Source of the DNA: Prorocentrum cordatum
Lineage: Eukaryota > Sar > Dinophyceae > Prorocentrales > Prorocentraceae
Assembly (NCBI GenBank): GCA_963575745.1
Contig: CAUYUJ010013936.1
Location: forward strand, 87,501-145,000
Direction: 5' to 3'
Length of the DNA stretch: 57,500 bases
The first letter of the stretch is position 1. Each line of letters opens with the position of its first letter. This document shows, piece after piece, positions 31,346-40,849 of the stretch. The notes below the pieces were generated by a model that ran no database searches, was not told where the DNA came from, and worked only from the letters and a program-made list of their open reading frames with translations. Position numbers and translations under genes: made by a program.

Positions 31346-31350
31346 TCTTC

Positions 31351-31688
31351 GGTAGTAAAGTATGGGAGCCTTGTGTAGTCTCGCAGTTCCGTCTGTAGAG
31401 TGCGTTAGATTAGATGAGCGCCGGGTAATCGATGGGATAGCGCCGAATTAGCGTCGATTTGCGTCGACTTAGCGTTAAGTCGAGCCTGTCCCTCTACAGG
31501 AGGAATGTCCAAAAATAGTAAAAGATAGTCAGGGGACGATTTTTTGACTATTTTTACGTATGTTTTGGTATTCTTCGTCCAAAATCTTCCTCTAGGGGGA
31601 CGCGCCCGATTCAAACTCAGCGTCGATCAGCGTCGATTCGTCGCAGGAGCCAACCGGATGGCATGGGAGAGGCTCCCCCGAGTTGCCG
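31351..31688 (+). mobile_element. MITE-E copy 1, carrying MITE-A copy 4
   Basis: Left end GGTAGTAAAGTATGGGAGCC pairs with the right end GGCATGGGAGAGGCTCCCCC/GAGTTGCC. The interior is made of 12-bp GCGTCGATTTGC/GCGTCGACTTA repeats. The copy at 56011-56205 has the same ends and interior without the MITE-A insert. Confidence 0.75.
31475..31614 (+). mobile_element. MITE-A copy 4 with 8-bp target duplication
   Basis: 140 bp, TTAAGTCGAGCCTGTCCC to GGGGGACGCGCCCGATTCAA. Flanked by ACTTAGCG (31467-31474) and ACTCAGCG (31615-31622). Nested in MITE-E. Confidence 0.85.
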
Positions 31689-31691
31689 CCG

Positions 31692-31881
31692 AAGGGGGCG
31701 AGATGCCGACCTCGCTGAGGGGTGGGTGGCGGCCGGGCCGGGCGCGCGGCAGGCCCGCGCCGAGGCCGATGCGGAGGCGACAGCCCGCGCGCGCTGCGCG
31801 CGCAGCGAGCGCACGCGGCCACAGGCCTGGCCGCGCGAAGGCATCGCGACGGGCGCTTCTTGGCCACGCTTTGCCTCCCAG
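31692..31881 (+). CDS. Exon, Ala/Arg-rich, unknown protein
   Basis: Reads GRDADLAEGWVAAGPGARQA, RAEADAEATARARCARSERT and ends FASQ at a candidate donor CCCAG/GTGCCC (GT at 31882). High GC at third positions. It begins immediately after MITE-E. No recognised domain. Confidence 0.4.
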
Positions 31882-31930
31882 GTGCCCTCGCCGGGCCTCT
31901 GGGCTGTCAGGAAGCGGCTCAGGACGAAGA

Positions 31931-32098
31931 GCCTCCTCCTCCCTCCTCCTCCTCCTCCTCCTCCTCCTCCTCCTCCTCCTCCTCCTCCTCCTCCTCCTCC
32001 TCCTCCCCCTCCTCGTCCTCATCTTCCTCCTCCTCCTCCTCCTCCTCCTCCTGCTCCTGCTCCTCCTCCTCCTCCTCCTCCTCCTCCTCCTCCGGAAG
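31931..32098 (+). repeat. (CTC)n tract
   Basis: About 165 bp of nearly pure CTC. A GGCTCC/GGAGCC hairpin follows at 32102-32116. Confidence 0.97.
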
Positions 32099-32129
32099 GG
32101 GTGGCTCCAGGGAGCCACGTTGGCGAGAT

Positions 32130-32313
32130 TACACGTAAGAGTGACCCTTCGCCGGAGTGACCTTCGGTGCGGGCTCCCCGGGGCCCCTCCGATCGCTGAG
32201 CGCGATGCGACTTTCTGCCGCTTGCGCGCTTGGCTTTGGGGAGTTGACCACCTTGCGCCCCCATGGTCCGCGCACTACAGGTCACTCTTGCCTGGGGTCA
32301 CTCTTGCGTGTAG
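32130..32313 (+). mobile_element. MITE-F
   Basis: 184 bp. Left end TACACGTAAGAGTGACC then GGAGTGACC; right end GGTCACTCTTGC then GGGGTCACTCTTGCGTGTA, an inverted double repeat of about 33 bp. Partial relatives near 8104, 8510, 56503 and 56965. Non-coding. Confidence 0.8.
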
Positions 32314-32452
32314 CCGCCGCTGTGAAGGATTCGCGAGGCCGGATGTCTGGGGCGTCCCGGCACCGGCCGTGCGGTGCGCGCGGTGTCAGGGGAGGCCGCC
32401 GCCCACGCACGCTCTCGCGCAACGTTTTGGCCTACGCCGTGCGGCGCTGCAG

Positions 32453-32530
32453 GAGCGGTTCCTCGACCCCATGACGTTCCTGCCCCTGGACAACCTGCGA
32501 GGGCAGCCGCCGAACCCGCTGCTCACGGAG
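32453..32530 (+). CDS. Short exon with canonical borders, unknown protein
   Basis: GCGCTGCAG (ends 32452) precedes a 78-bp segment reading ERFLDPMTFLPLDNLRGQPP then NPLLTE, ending ACGGAG before GTGCTC (GT at 32531). It is 26 codons long and the phase is intact. No family recognised. Confidence 0.5.
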
Positions 32531-32595
32531 GTGCTCGCCCCCGGCCTCGCTCCCCGCTGCCGCCGCTGCCGCCGTGCCCTCAATCTCTCGTTCGC

Positions 32596-32670
32596 CGAGC
32601 GCGTTCCACTGCTCGCGAAGCGCCTACTCGCAAACGTCCGAACAAAAAGCAGGTCTTTCTCTATCTAGTA

Positions 32671-32719
<49 letters not shown>

Positions 32720-32793
32720 GTATAGGCAATCCCCCGCGGCAGATCCAGGCCATTTGCGAGCAGTTGATTTGCGTGTAGTGAAACGCGCTTGTC
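32596..32793 (+). mobile_element. MITE-C copy 3 with internal (TA)n
   Basis: Left end GAGCGCGTTCCACTGCTCGC; right end GTGAAACGCGCTTGTC. About 22 TA units at 32672-32715 lengthen the interior relative to copies at 8574 and 11764. Confidence 0.85.
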
Positions 32794-32984
32794 CACTCTT
32801 GGGGTGCCGACGCCGTGCGGCGACGGACCGTTCGAGGACCTCGGAGGCTCCGAAGGCTTCGCCAGACGGTGTCCGTCGACGGATGGCGTTGGGGCTGCGG
32901 GGGCCTCGGGCGCTCGAGGGGCACCGCGGGAGGTCGACACACGTCTCAGAACGGTCCGCCCACCCCCGAGTCGCCTTTGACCTG
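32794..32984. other. No recognisable gene
   Basis: Unique GC-rich sequence, short frames only. Confidence 0.35.
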
Positions 32985-33275
32985 CAGTCTTGGCATTGTC
33001 GCTGCAGCGGCCATTGTCGCAGGCCTAGAGGTTGACACCAACACCAATATCGGCGGTGTGCCTCCACCGAGGGAAGAAGATCCCGATCTCGGCGATGGTG
33101 GTGACATTCTGGCTTCCGAGGTGGCCGACACATTACCACCAACACCGAAGTCTAGGATCGTCTTCCCCCTGCGGAGGCACCCCCCTGTGTTGGTTGGTGT
33201 TGGTGCCAATGTCCAGGCCTCCACTAATCACATTGGACCTCCGTCCTTGGCACTGTCGCGGCAGCGGCCGTTGGC
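32985..33275. mobile_element. Foldback element G with flanking direct repeats
   Basis: A palindrome of about 205 bp centred near 33119. CAGGCCTAGAGG, GACACCAACACCAA, GGTGTGCCTCC and GGCTTCCGAGGTGGCC on the left arm are mirrored on the right. Outside the arms, CTTGGCATTGTCGCTGCAGC (near 32990) and CTTGGCACTGTCGCGGCAGC (near 33248) form a direct repeat of about 25 bp. Confidence 0.8.
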
Positions 33276-33301
33276 CACGACAAGCACGGTCAGAAGAGTG
33301 T

Positions 33302-33355
33302 GCTCAGCGTGTCGCGCCGCCGGATCTGCGGGGCCGCCGCCGCGACACGCCAAGC
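33302..33355. mobile_element. MITE-J miniature copy
   Basis: GCTCAGCGTGTCGCGCCGCC pairs with GGCGGCGGCCGCGACACGCC-type sequence after a loop of about 10 bp. Same arms as 6259-6457. Confidence 0.6.
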
Positions 33356-33821
33356 AAGACATCCAAACCATACGGTCCCGCGGTTTCTGGTGAGCAGCGC
33401 AAGGGTCTGAGCTGCGGGCGGAGTGTCTGCGAGGAGGGAGGGGGACGAGTCAACTCACCCAGAATTGCCTTTGACTCGGCGGGCGATGTGCAATGTTGCC
33501 ACCACTCCTCTTTCCCTCCACCCCATGCGCTCGTGCTTTCTTATTCAGCCATGGTGGATTTAAAGGGACCAGTTTGAGTGAATTGTTTCTCACCTGGTTT
33601 ATTGGTTGAGTGTTTGCCCTCCCTCGCCGACCGCGTCTTGCCCAAAGTCGCCGAGACAACGACAGAGCCCACTTGAATGGTAAGCGTTGGCCATCCAAGC
33701 CATCACGGTGCGTGCCTGGTGAAGCTCTGCCCCCGGGGCACGAGTCTGCCACCCCCCCGCTGGAGCTCTGATGGCACGCTTCCGGGCGGTACTGGTCTGG
33801 TGGTCGACGGAGTACTTGACC
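33356..33821. other. No recognisable gene
   Basis: Frames on both strands without domains. Nothing supportable. Confidence 0.4.
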
Positions 33822-34205
33822 TGGCGGCGGGATCCGCACCCCACCCTCGCCGATCCACGATTCCGGCAACTCGATGGGCGGCGGGGGAAGGGTTCGGAAT
33901 TCGTCGGGCACGTGGCGAAACCTGAGCCCTACCCCCGCCTTCTGATGTTCCAACCTACATTAGCTTTGACCACGAGAAAGAATTTCGAGCCCCCCCAAAA
34001 GTACCGACGCTCAATGGTTTTCACGTGTCGGGCCCTGGGAGGCACTCGTCCGACAATGTTTCGACACTGCTTCGACACTTTTCCGGGCGCTCGAAGTTAT
34101 TTCTGGGGTGTGGTCTTTAAGTAGGAGGGGAGCAACATAACCCCCACCCCCCATCGATTCAGGAGACTCGATGGTCGGTGGTGGTAGGGGTTCGGACGTC
34201 GCCAC
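33822..34205 (+). repeat. Repeat E, copy 2, interrupted by MITE-B
   Basis: Same blocks as 21366-21540. The two halves, CCTACCCCCGCCT and CCCCATCGATTCAGG, are separated by MITE-B copy 2. Confidence 0.85.
33943..34140 (+). mobile_element. MITE-B copy 2, inserted in repeat E
   Basis: 198 bp, TGATGTTCCAACC to GGAGCAACATAA. Flanks ACCCCCGCC and ACCCCCACC suggest a 9-bp duplication. Copy 1 is at 545-736 in the opposite orientation. Confidence 0.85.
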
Positions 34206-34925
34206 TTGGTTGATGCCGGGCATCCCAGCGCCGCGAACAAGTGCGCTCCGCGGGGGTCGCTTCCAGTCGGCGGTGCGGATGTGTTGTGCGTTGCCGTGTT
34301 GGCCTCGCTCTGTGTCCGCCACCACGTGTGGATGTACATCGTCCGTGGTAACGTGTGAGCGGTCTGTGCGTAGGCCGCAGACGTTGGACCGCGGCAGCGT
34401 ACGCAAAGCAGAGCAGCAGAGCCGCATCACCAAATCTACCAATGAAGCGCAGTGCAGAGCATTACAGATCGTCGACGTCCATGCAACGCAGGCAGTGCAA
34501 CCAACGCAATCGTTCCCCACGCTCTTTCGCAGCAGAGCTACAGCTAACGCCATCATTACCCTTATCACCTTCACCCTTGTCACCATCGTCAATTACATCC
34601 TCACCATCACCATTACTAGTATTATCTACACCGTTGCCGTCATCACCACTGTAGTCCCCATCATTGTCGCCACTGCGAACTACCATCACCAGAACAGCCC
34701 TCGTCATGAACGCCATCGAATACATCATTGGGCGGTGCGCCATGTCCGTGTGAGGGAGGACCACAGAGGTCATCGGATGCCTTGGGTTTTTGTGCTTCAC
34801 GGCTCACCTGGAGAATACTGCATGCGGGCGCAAGCGGTTCGACCACCGTCAGTCGACCCTCCATCTCTCTCTTTGCGGCGCAGCCTTGCTGTCGTGATAT
34901 GCAGTGCTTGAGGTTGGAGATGTAG
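34206..34925. other. No clear gene; short ATC-like repeats
   Basis: 34553-34690 is ATCACC/ATTATC-rich. A + frame at 34355-34550 is open, but no domain is visible. Confidence 0.35.
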
Positions 34926-34972
34926 ATCTTCGGTGCTTAGCGTGGAAAAAGCGGAGATCGAATGCCTCGTAG

Positions 34973-35072
34973 AAGGTGCGCGGCATCATCCAACAGCTCG
35001 AGCGGTCTGGGGTCGCCGCGCGGGAGTTGCGCTCGGGCACCGACGAGGGGCCGCCCAAGATCCCGCACCCCG
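34973..35072 (+). CDS. Exon-like island, unknown protein
   Basis: After TCGTAG (ends 34972) the frame reads KVRGIIQQLERSGVAARELR then SGTDEGPPKIPHP: a helix followed by a polar loop. Coding-like codon use. Followed at once by a GGAATCC minisatellite. No family. Confidence 0.4.
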
Positions 35073-35084
35073 GGAATGCCTCAG

Positions 35085-35490
35085 GAATTCTCCATTGTTT
35101 TTGTGGGCCCTCGGGAACCATCCCGGAATCCCAGGGAAAGGCCAAAGGAATTGTTTGTCACAATCCCTGACGGATCCCCTAGGGCCCCCCCAGGGCTTCT
35201 TCAGAACTCCGCAGGAATGCCACAGAGGTGTCTTCAGAATCTTTCAGGAATCCCACAAGGATCCTTGAGGGATCCCCAAGGAAGCTTCAGGAGTTCTTTG
35301 CCTCGAGCAACCTCAAGAGTCCCTGCAGGACCCTCAGGGACTCCCCGTCGGAGTCCAGAGGCATCCCTCTCAGGGATCCTTCTTGGGATCCTTCGGGGTC
35401 CATATAGGAATCCTCGGGCCTGGCCCAGGAACCCTTCGTGGAATCGTCAAAAACCCCCGGCCACACTAACCCTTGGGAGTGGCCCAGGAA
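35085..35490 (+). repeat. CAGGAATCC/GGGATCC degenerate minisatellite
   Basis: Units of about 10 bp (CAGGAATCCC, AAGGATCCTT), similar in type to the GGATTC satellite at 16190. Confidence 0.75.
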
Positions 35491-35568
35491 TCCTAGACGG
35501 AACACCCCAAAGTTGGCCACAGAAGAAGCCTTCCCTCGCGCTTCTCCGGGGCCCGTCTCCGGCACCTC

Positions 35569-35675
35569 GGCGCCACATGCGAACCCTACCCCTCCCCCCC
35601 ACGATTTCTGAGGGGGAGGGGGGGATTCACTTGGCTCGGGAGCTCTCGAGCGAAGTGAACCCCACCCGGGGGCTC
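35569..35675. mobile_element. Foldback element H, copy 2 (partial)
   Basis: CCACATGCGAACCCTACCCC, CCACGATTTCTGAGGGGG and inner arms TTCACTTGGCTCGG/CGAAGTGAACCC match 5616-5715. The outer right arm is missing. Confidence 0.75.
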
Positions 35676-35689
35676 TTGAAGACCTCCTC

Positions 35690-35900
35690 GTGCCCGCCCC
35701 CCCCCCCTCGGTATCGTTAAACCACTCCCCATCCCCATCCCCATCTCCGTCCCCCTCGAGACCCCCACCAAATCACCACCCCAGTGGGGGATGCACCCCT
35801 CGAGACCCGAAGGGAGCGACCTGCATCCCCATCCAGGGGGGTAAATCGGCCAGTGGGGCCCAGGCCACGCCGCTGGGGCTGGGGATCGGTTAAACGATAC
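35690..35900 (+). repeat. Repeat D, copy 2, with CCCATC repeats
   Basis: CCCATCCCCATC repeats, then GGCCAGTGGGGCCCAGGCC and GGGATCGGTTAA as at 5205-5285. Confidence 0.6.
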
Positions 35901-36023
35901 TCACCGCCTCGCCCGGCCCAGGCCTGCTGGCAGGACTGGCTCTGCGGCCCTGCGTGGGGCCATGGGTGGTGCTGCCCTCTGCCGAAGATGGTGCATCGGC
36001 GCCCCTGCTGCCTCCTCCTGCGC

Positions 36024-36425
36024 CTCCGGAGGGGAGGAGGAGGAGGAGGAGGAGGAGGAGGAGGAGGAGGAGGAGGAGGAGGAGGAGGAGGAGGAGGAGG
36101 AGGAGGAGGAGGACGAAGAAGAAGACGAAGAAGAAGAATAAGAAGAATAAGAAGAAGAAGAAGAAGAAGAAGAAAAAAAGAAGAATAAGAAGAAGAATAA
36201 GAAGAATAATAATAAGAAGAATAAGAAGAATAATAATCATAAGAATAAGAAGAAGAAGACGAAGAAGAATAATAAGAATAATAATAATAATAATAAGAAT
36301 AATAATAAGAAGAATAATAATATGAAGAGGAGGAGGAGGAGGAGGAGGAGGAGGAAGAGGAGGAGGAGGAGGAGGAGGAGGCGGAGGAGGCGGAGGAGGA
36401 GGAGGAGGCGGAGGAGGAGGAGGAG
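36024..36425 (+). repeat. Composite purine tract GGA to GAA/AAT and back to GGA
   Basis: About 90 bp of GGA, then GACGAAGAA, then AAGAAT/AATAAT to about 36322, then GGA/GGC. No coding content. Confidence 0.95.
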
Positions 36426-37300
36426 GTCTCTTGGGGTTCTCTTGGACACCTCTAGGGGGGGGGCGCTTGGGGGCCTCAGAGGGCTCTTGGGGGCCTTTGG
36501 GGCCTCTTGGGGGCCTCTTGGGGGCCTGTGAGAGCCTCTGATGAGCTTCTTGGCTTTCGGACGCCGTCTGGGGGCCTTAGTGGACCGTCTTGGGTCCCTC
36601 TTGGGGCGCTCAAAGGCCGTCTCGGATGTCTCCAGGTCCGCCCTGGAGCTCCTTTAGGGCCGTCTTGGGGACTTCTTGGGCCGTCTTGGGGCCATCTTGG
36701 GGTGGGGGCCTTCTGGGGCCGTCTTGGGGCTACCTTGGACGAATCGGGTCCGTTTTCGGTTGTCGGAAGCCCGAGGAGACGAGAACGCGAAACTCGCTCA
36801 AACATTTGAGGGGCGTCGATGATCCTAGCCTCGTCGGACCCGCCTGGAGGGCCTCTTGGAGGCCTCTTGGACTGTTTTCAGGCGGTCTGAGGCCGCCTTG
36901 AGGTCATCGTGGGCCGTCTCAGAGTCGTCTTGCCCGGCTTGACGGTCATCTTTGCCGTCGTCGAGACGTCTTGGGCGGTCTTGGAGGCCGTCTTGGAGCA
37001 TGTTTGGCCACCTTTGGGACCATCATGAGCGTCCTGGGGGCGGAGGAAGGTCCTTTGGGGTTCGCGCCTGGGTCTTTCTGGGTGCCTTTTGGGGGCCTCT
37101 TATGACTTCTTTGGGGCGTCCTGGGGGCCTATTAGGGCCAACTGGGGGCGGGCCCTTTGAGGCATCACCACTTTGGCTCATCTTGTGGCTCTTTTGGGCC
37201 CTGTTGAGACGCCTTGAGGGGCCTCTTGGGCTGTTGCTCTCTTGGGAGCCTTTTGGGCCGTCTTGGGGGCTCTGGAACTCGAAATCGGGAGCACCCCGAT
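36426..37300 (+). repeat. GGCCTCTTGGGG/GGCCGTCTTGG minisatellite
   Basis: 10-12 bp units (GGGGCCTCTTGG, GGGCCGTCTTGG). The same family occurs at 2930-3560, 46905-47030 and, inverted, 53690-53965. Confidence 0.9.
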
Positions 37301-37504
37301 ATCATTCAAGAACCAGTCTGAAATCAATGATTTCGGCCTCTCGATGCCTTCGTGGGACTCTTTTTGGGGCGCTCCCCTGGGGCGCCCTTGGGACCTCTTA
37401 GGCTCTGTTGGGGCATCCTGGGTCGTCTTCCGGCCCTCTTGAAGCCGACTCGGGGCCCTCTTGGACCGCCTTGGGGGCCTCCTGGAACTCGGCCGCCTTG
37501 ACGC

Positions 37505-37800
37505 CGTCGGCCGCTGGGAAAGTCATGCATGCGGAACACCTCGCGCGCCCCGTCGAGGGCAATCTGGCCTCTGGGCCCCTTTGAAGAGCACTTGCAGCAG
37601 TACTCAACGTAGAGAGCTCGAGTGGGCCCGAGGCCACTCCCCCCCGAGAGCCTGAGCAGGGGCGCGGTGGCGGAGGCAGCCGGCTCCAGAAGATGGGCCT
37701 CGCCTTCCAGGAGTCGAGGAGCTGCCTCCTCTCCTCGGCGGCCAGGGCGGCGAACGGCTGGCGGGGCCGCCGGCGCCAGCAGAACGGCGGCGGTTCTGCC
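37505..37800 (-). CDS. Minus-strand coding segment(s), unknown protein
   Basis: After CTTCCGCCGCCTTCCGCCAG on the - strand the frame reads RQPFAALAAEERRQLLDSWK then ARPIFWSRLPPP. Further on, in another frame, ALYVEYCCKCSSKGPRGQIA then LDGAREVFRMHDFPS. Both look coding; they need an intron or a one-base indel near 37640 to join. The CCxC motif suggests a metal site. An overlapping + frame (37900-38090, REIFCCERRGGRFFWA) is an alternative reading of the neighbourhood. Confidence 0.35.
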
Positions 37801-38118
37801 CGCGGAGAAGGCTGGCGGAAGGCGGCGGAAGTGGGTCACCACGCACCACGCCACGCCAGCCCGACCCCCAGCGGAAGTAACAGCAGCGTGGACCACACCC
37901 TCGGCGTCACCCCGACACACCGATGCAAGGTGTGTGTCGCCCCCACCAGGGGGGGCGACGCGCGCGCACCGGGAAATCTTCTGCTGCGAGCGTCGTGGCG
38001 GGCGCTTCTTTTGGGCCACGCCGCCAGGGAAACGATGCGCTGCAGGATGGCTAGGCGGCAGGTTCGGGTCGGGCGGGCGCCTCCGAGGAGCACACGCGTA
38101 GTGCGTGGCACTCCGCAG

Positions 38119-38246
38119 GTGCGGATAAGAGTGAGGGGGCGGGCGCGGGCGACGCGGGCGTCGAGCCGGCGGACCTCGTGGCCCTCACCTTCCCTGTCGA
38201 TGGCGCCCCCCTCAGGAGGGTCCTTGAGCGCCCCGAGGCCCCTTAA
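38119..38246 (+). CDS. Probable terminal exon, unknown protein
   Basis: Acceptor GGCACTCCGCAG ends at 38118. The frame reads ADKSEGAGAGDAGVEPADLV then ALTFPVDGAPLRRVLERPEA and P, ending at TAA 38244-38246. High GC3 and a natural stop make this a good 3' exon. The gene would lie upstream on +, perhaps including REIFCCERRGGRFFWA at 37967-38015. Family unknown. Confidence 0.45.
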
Positions 38247-38324
38247 TTGTGGGCGCCCTGAGGCAGCTTCCCCTGAACCCAGGATTTGGGCACGGATGCC
38301 GAATTGCAGCAGGCAGCTGGATTG

Positions 38325-38960
38325 TCAATGAACGTGTTCATACACAGCCCCGCCGCAGGCGCCGATGTGCTGTTGTAGAGTCAACGTGGGCCGGATCGGG
38401 GGAATGGCACGAGGGCGCTTTCCCAAACCAATGCGAGCAAGCCCGCCGCAGGTGCCGATTTGCGTGCTCTGACAAGTTCAGCGCGGGGGGGGGGTCGCTG
38501 GTGGGCCTCCCAGAACGAATGCAAAAACAGCCCGACGCAGGCGCCGAATTTTTCGTTGGTTCAGTGAACGTAGTTTGGGTCGCGGGCTCTCCACCTCCAC
38601 CTGGAAGGAATTCAAAAACAGCCCGCCGCAGGCGCCGGAAGTTTTGATTTGTGAACTGAACGCGGTTTGGGTCGCAGGTTCTCCACCTGGACCGACTGCA
38701 AAAGAAACCCGCCGCAGGCGCCGAAGTTTTGGCTTGTTCAGTGAACGTAGTTTGGGTCGCGGGTGGGTCGCGGGCTCTCCACCTCCACCTGGGAGGAATT
38801 CAAAAACAGCCCGCCGCAGGCGCCGAAAATTTTGCGTCGGTCGCGGGGTGGGTCCCGGGTGGGTCGCGGGCGCGGTTTGGGTCGCGGGTGGGTCGCAAGT
38901 TCTTCTCCTGGAACGGATGCAAAAGAAACCCGCCGCAGGCGCCGAACATTTTGGGTGGGT
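38325..38960 (+). repeat. Tandem repeat of 85-110 bp units
   Basis: GCCCGCCGCAGGCGCCGA recurs near 38348, 38442, 38528, 38620, 38708, 38811 and 38932, with GTTCAGTGAACGTAGTTTGG between. Confidence 0.9.
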
Positions 38961-39262
38961 CGCGGGGTGGGTCGCGGGGGGGTCGCGGGGTGGGTCGCGG
39001 TGGGTCGCGGGTGGGTCGCGGGTGGGTCGTGGGTGGGTCGCGGGGTGGGTCGTGGGTGGTCGCAGGTGGGTCGCCGGTGGGTCGCGGGTGGGTCGCTGGG
39101 GGGGTCTCAGGGTGGGTCGCGGGCGGGTCGCGGGGTGGGTCGCCGGTGGGTCGCGGGTGGGTCGCTGGGGGGGTCTCGGGGTGGGTCGCGGGTGGGTCGC
39201 GGGTGGGTCGCGGGTGGGTCGCGGGGTGGGTCGCGGGTGGGTCGCGGGGCGGGTCGCGAGTG
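38836..39262 (+). repeat. GGGTGGGTCGCG minisatellite
   Basis: 10-11 bp units (GGTGGGTCGCGG), about 35 copies, with higher-order blocks around GCTGGGGGGGTCTC (39092 and 39163). Confidence 0.95.
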
Positions 39263-39789
39263 GTACTACGACAACAACAAACAACAAACAGCAATCACCA
39301 AACAAAAAACAACAACAAGAATCCGCATCGCAGAATTCCACTTCAGCCACGCACCCAGGGACAGTGAATGACCGTTCGGTTCAGCCCCCATCATTCTGAT
39401 TAGCATGTCTCTCTGCGTGCCCCCCCCCAGAATGCGACGTGTCGCAGTGTCGGCGGTGCCGGTGAACGCCTGGCCCTCCCTGTCTTCGTCGCCTTCGCTC
39501 GCGGCCGGCGCTGGGAAGAGTCGCGGCGTCGTGGGCGAGGGCTGCGGTTGGAGCTCCCGACCCTGTCTCGAGAGTGTTTTTTGTGTTTACTCTCTTCTGG
39601 GCCATAGCGCGTTATGCCCCGTACCCTCCCCCCCCTCCCTCCCACCCCCATGACGTGACGGTCCCCCCCTCAGTGCGTCCCCGGCCCTGCCGCAGTGCGT
39701 CCGGCACCACAGTCTGGGGGTTGGGGGGGGCGCTACGTTATGCCCCCTCCCGTCCATCCCTCGCCCCCTCCCCCCCAATAAAGCCCATT
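39263..39789 (+). other. No clear gene; one weak exon candidate
   Basis: CAACAACAA repeats at 39270-39320. After CCCCCCCCAG (ends about 39430) a frame reads MRRVAVSAVPVNAWPSLSSS, which may be coding but is unsupported. Confidence 0.25.
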
Positions 39790-40080
39790 ATGGCCGCGAA
39801 CGAGAAAATGCACTCCTCCCTGCTGGAGCTCTCCGGGCCTGGATCGATCCGCGAAAGCCTTGGGCCCGAGTCGGGGCTCCATCGCGAAGCCTCTCTCGCA
39901 AAGTTCACGGCGCGCGGGTGCCCCCCCCCCCCGGGAGTGCGCCAAGGCACTGCGCAACCGCGACGGGTTGTGGCCCGCGCTGAAGTGCGTCAAGGCCAGG
40001 ACGGGGTGCGACCGCGCGTTCGAGTGCCCCCGGGGGCTCTTCGAAACGGCCGCCGCCGCCGATGCGCCATGCCCCTCCCT
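39790..40080 (+). CDS. Coding segment with a C-run frame break, unknown protein
   Basis: ATG at 39790 opens MAANEKMHSSLLELSGPGSI then RESLGPESGLHREASLAKFT. Past the C-run at about 39920-39933 the adjacent frame reads RECAKALRNRDGLWPALKCV, KARTGCDRAFECPRGLFETA then AAADAP, with well-spaced Cys residues. Joining needs a one-base change in the C-run. The 3' end fades into C/T-rich sequence after 40080. No family recognised. Confidence 0.45.
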
Positions 40081-40312
40081 GGATCACGCCGTCTCGGTCG
40101 CGGCCCCTTCTATCCCCCTGGGCCCCCCCCGTATTCTTTCCCTTCTCCTCCTTCCACCTCCCCCCTCCCCTTCCTCCATCCAGCCAATCGCACGCCCTCC
40201 TGTTCAGCCAGCCCCGTGGGCGCTCTGCAGGACCAATCTGCTTCTCCTCGCCTCCCCTCCGGATCGGGCTGCCTTGCTGCCTCTGGCCCGCCTTATGGGC
40301 CCACCAGCGCCG

Positions 40313-40407
40313 TGAACCAAGACCATGCGCCAGCAATGGGCCTTGCCAAAGGCCCCGGGGTCAGAAGGCTTGAGGTTTACCTTCCGCGCCCTCACGATCA
40401 CCGCCTT
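40313..40407 (+). CDS. Possible exon, weak
   Basis: Reads WALPKAPGSEGLRFTFRALT then ITAFNRWR. Coding-like but short, and directly before a foldback element. Confidence 0.2.
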
Positions 40408-40614
40408 CAATCGGTGGCGGGCGAGGGGGGGGGAAATGAGAAGGCGAAGGCCTTCTCAAAAGGCTCGGAAGGCCCCAGCCTTTCTAGCAGTTTTTTCTCT
40501 GCTTCTCCCGAAGACGCAGACAACTTCTCAGAAGGCCGGAGAAGTCCCGCCGCCTTCTGAGAAGGTCTTCTCCTTCTCATTTCCCCCTTCGCTCGCCGCC
40601 AATCCAAGAATGGG
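40408..40614. mobile_element. Foldback element I (AGAAGGCCTTCT-rich)
   Basis: CAATCGGTGGCGGGCGAGG with GGGAAATGAGAAGGCGAAG at the left mirrors CTTCTCATTTCCCCC and TCGCTCGCCGCCAATCC at the right, with arms of about 55 bp. The inside repeats CTTCTCAGAAGGC palindromes. Confidence 0.75.
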
Positions 40615-40849
40615 AGAGCCCATGTGTCCCACCGGACTCATCAGGGCTATGGCGCGCCCCCAAGGCACCTACAGGACCGCTATCCTCCCCTCTGTCCCCC
40701 TTGTCTCTCGCCTCGCTGCTGCTCGGCTTCCCACACCACTGCTAGGTCAGTCTCGATTTATCGTGGTGGGAAAGGGGGGCTCGTCTGGTCGGGAGACCAC
40801 CTGGCTGAGAGGAGGAGGGGGGGAAGGAAAATGAGGGAGGAGGGGGAAA

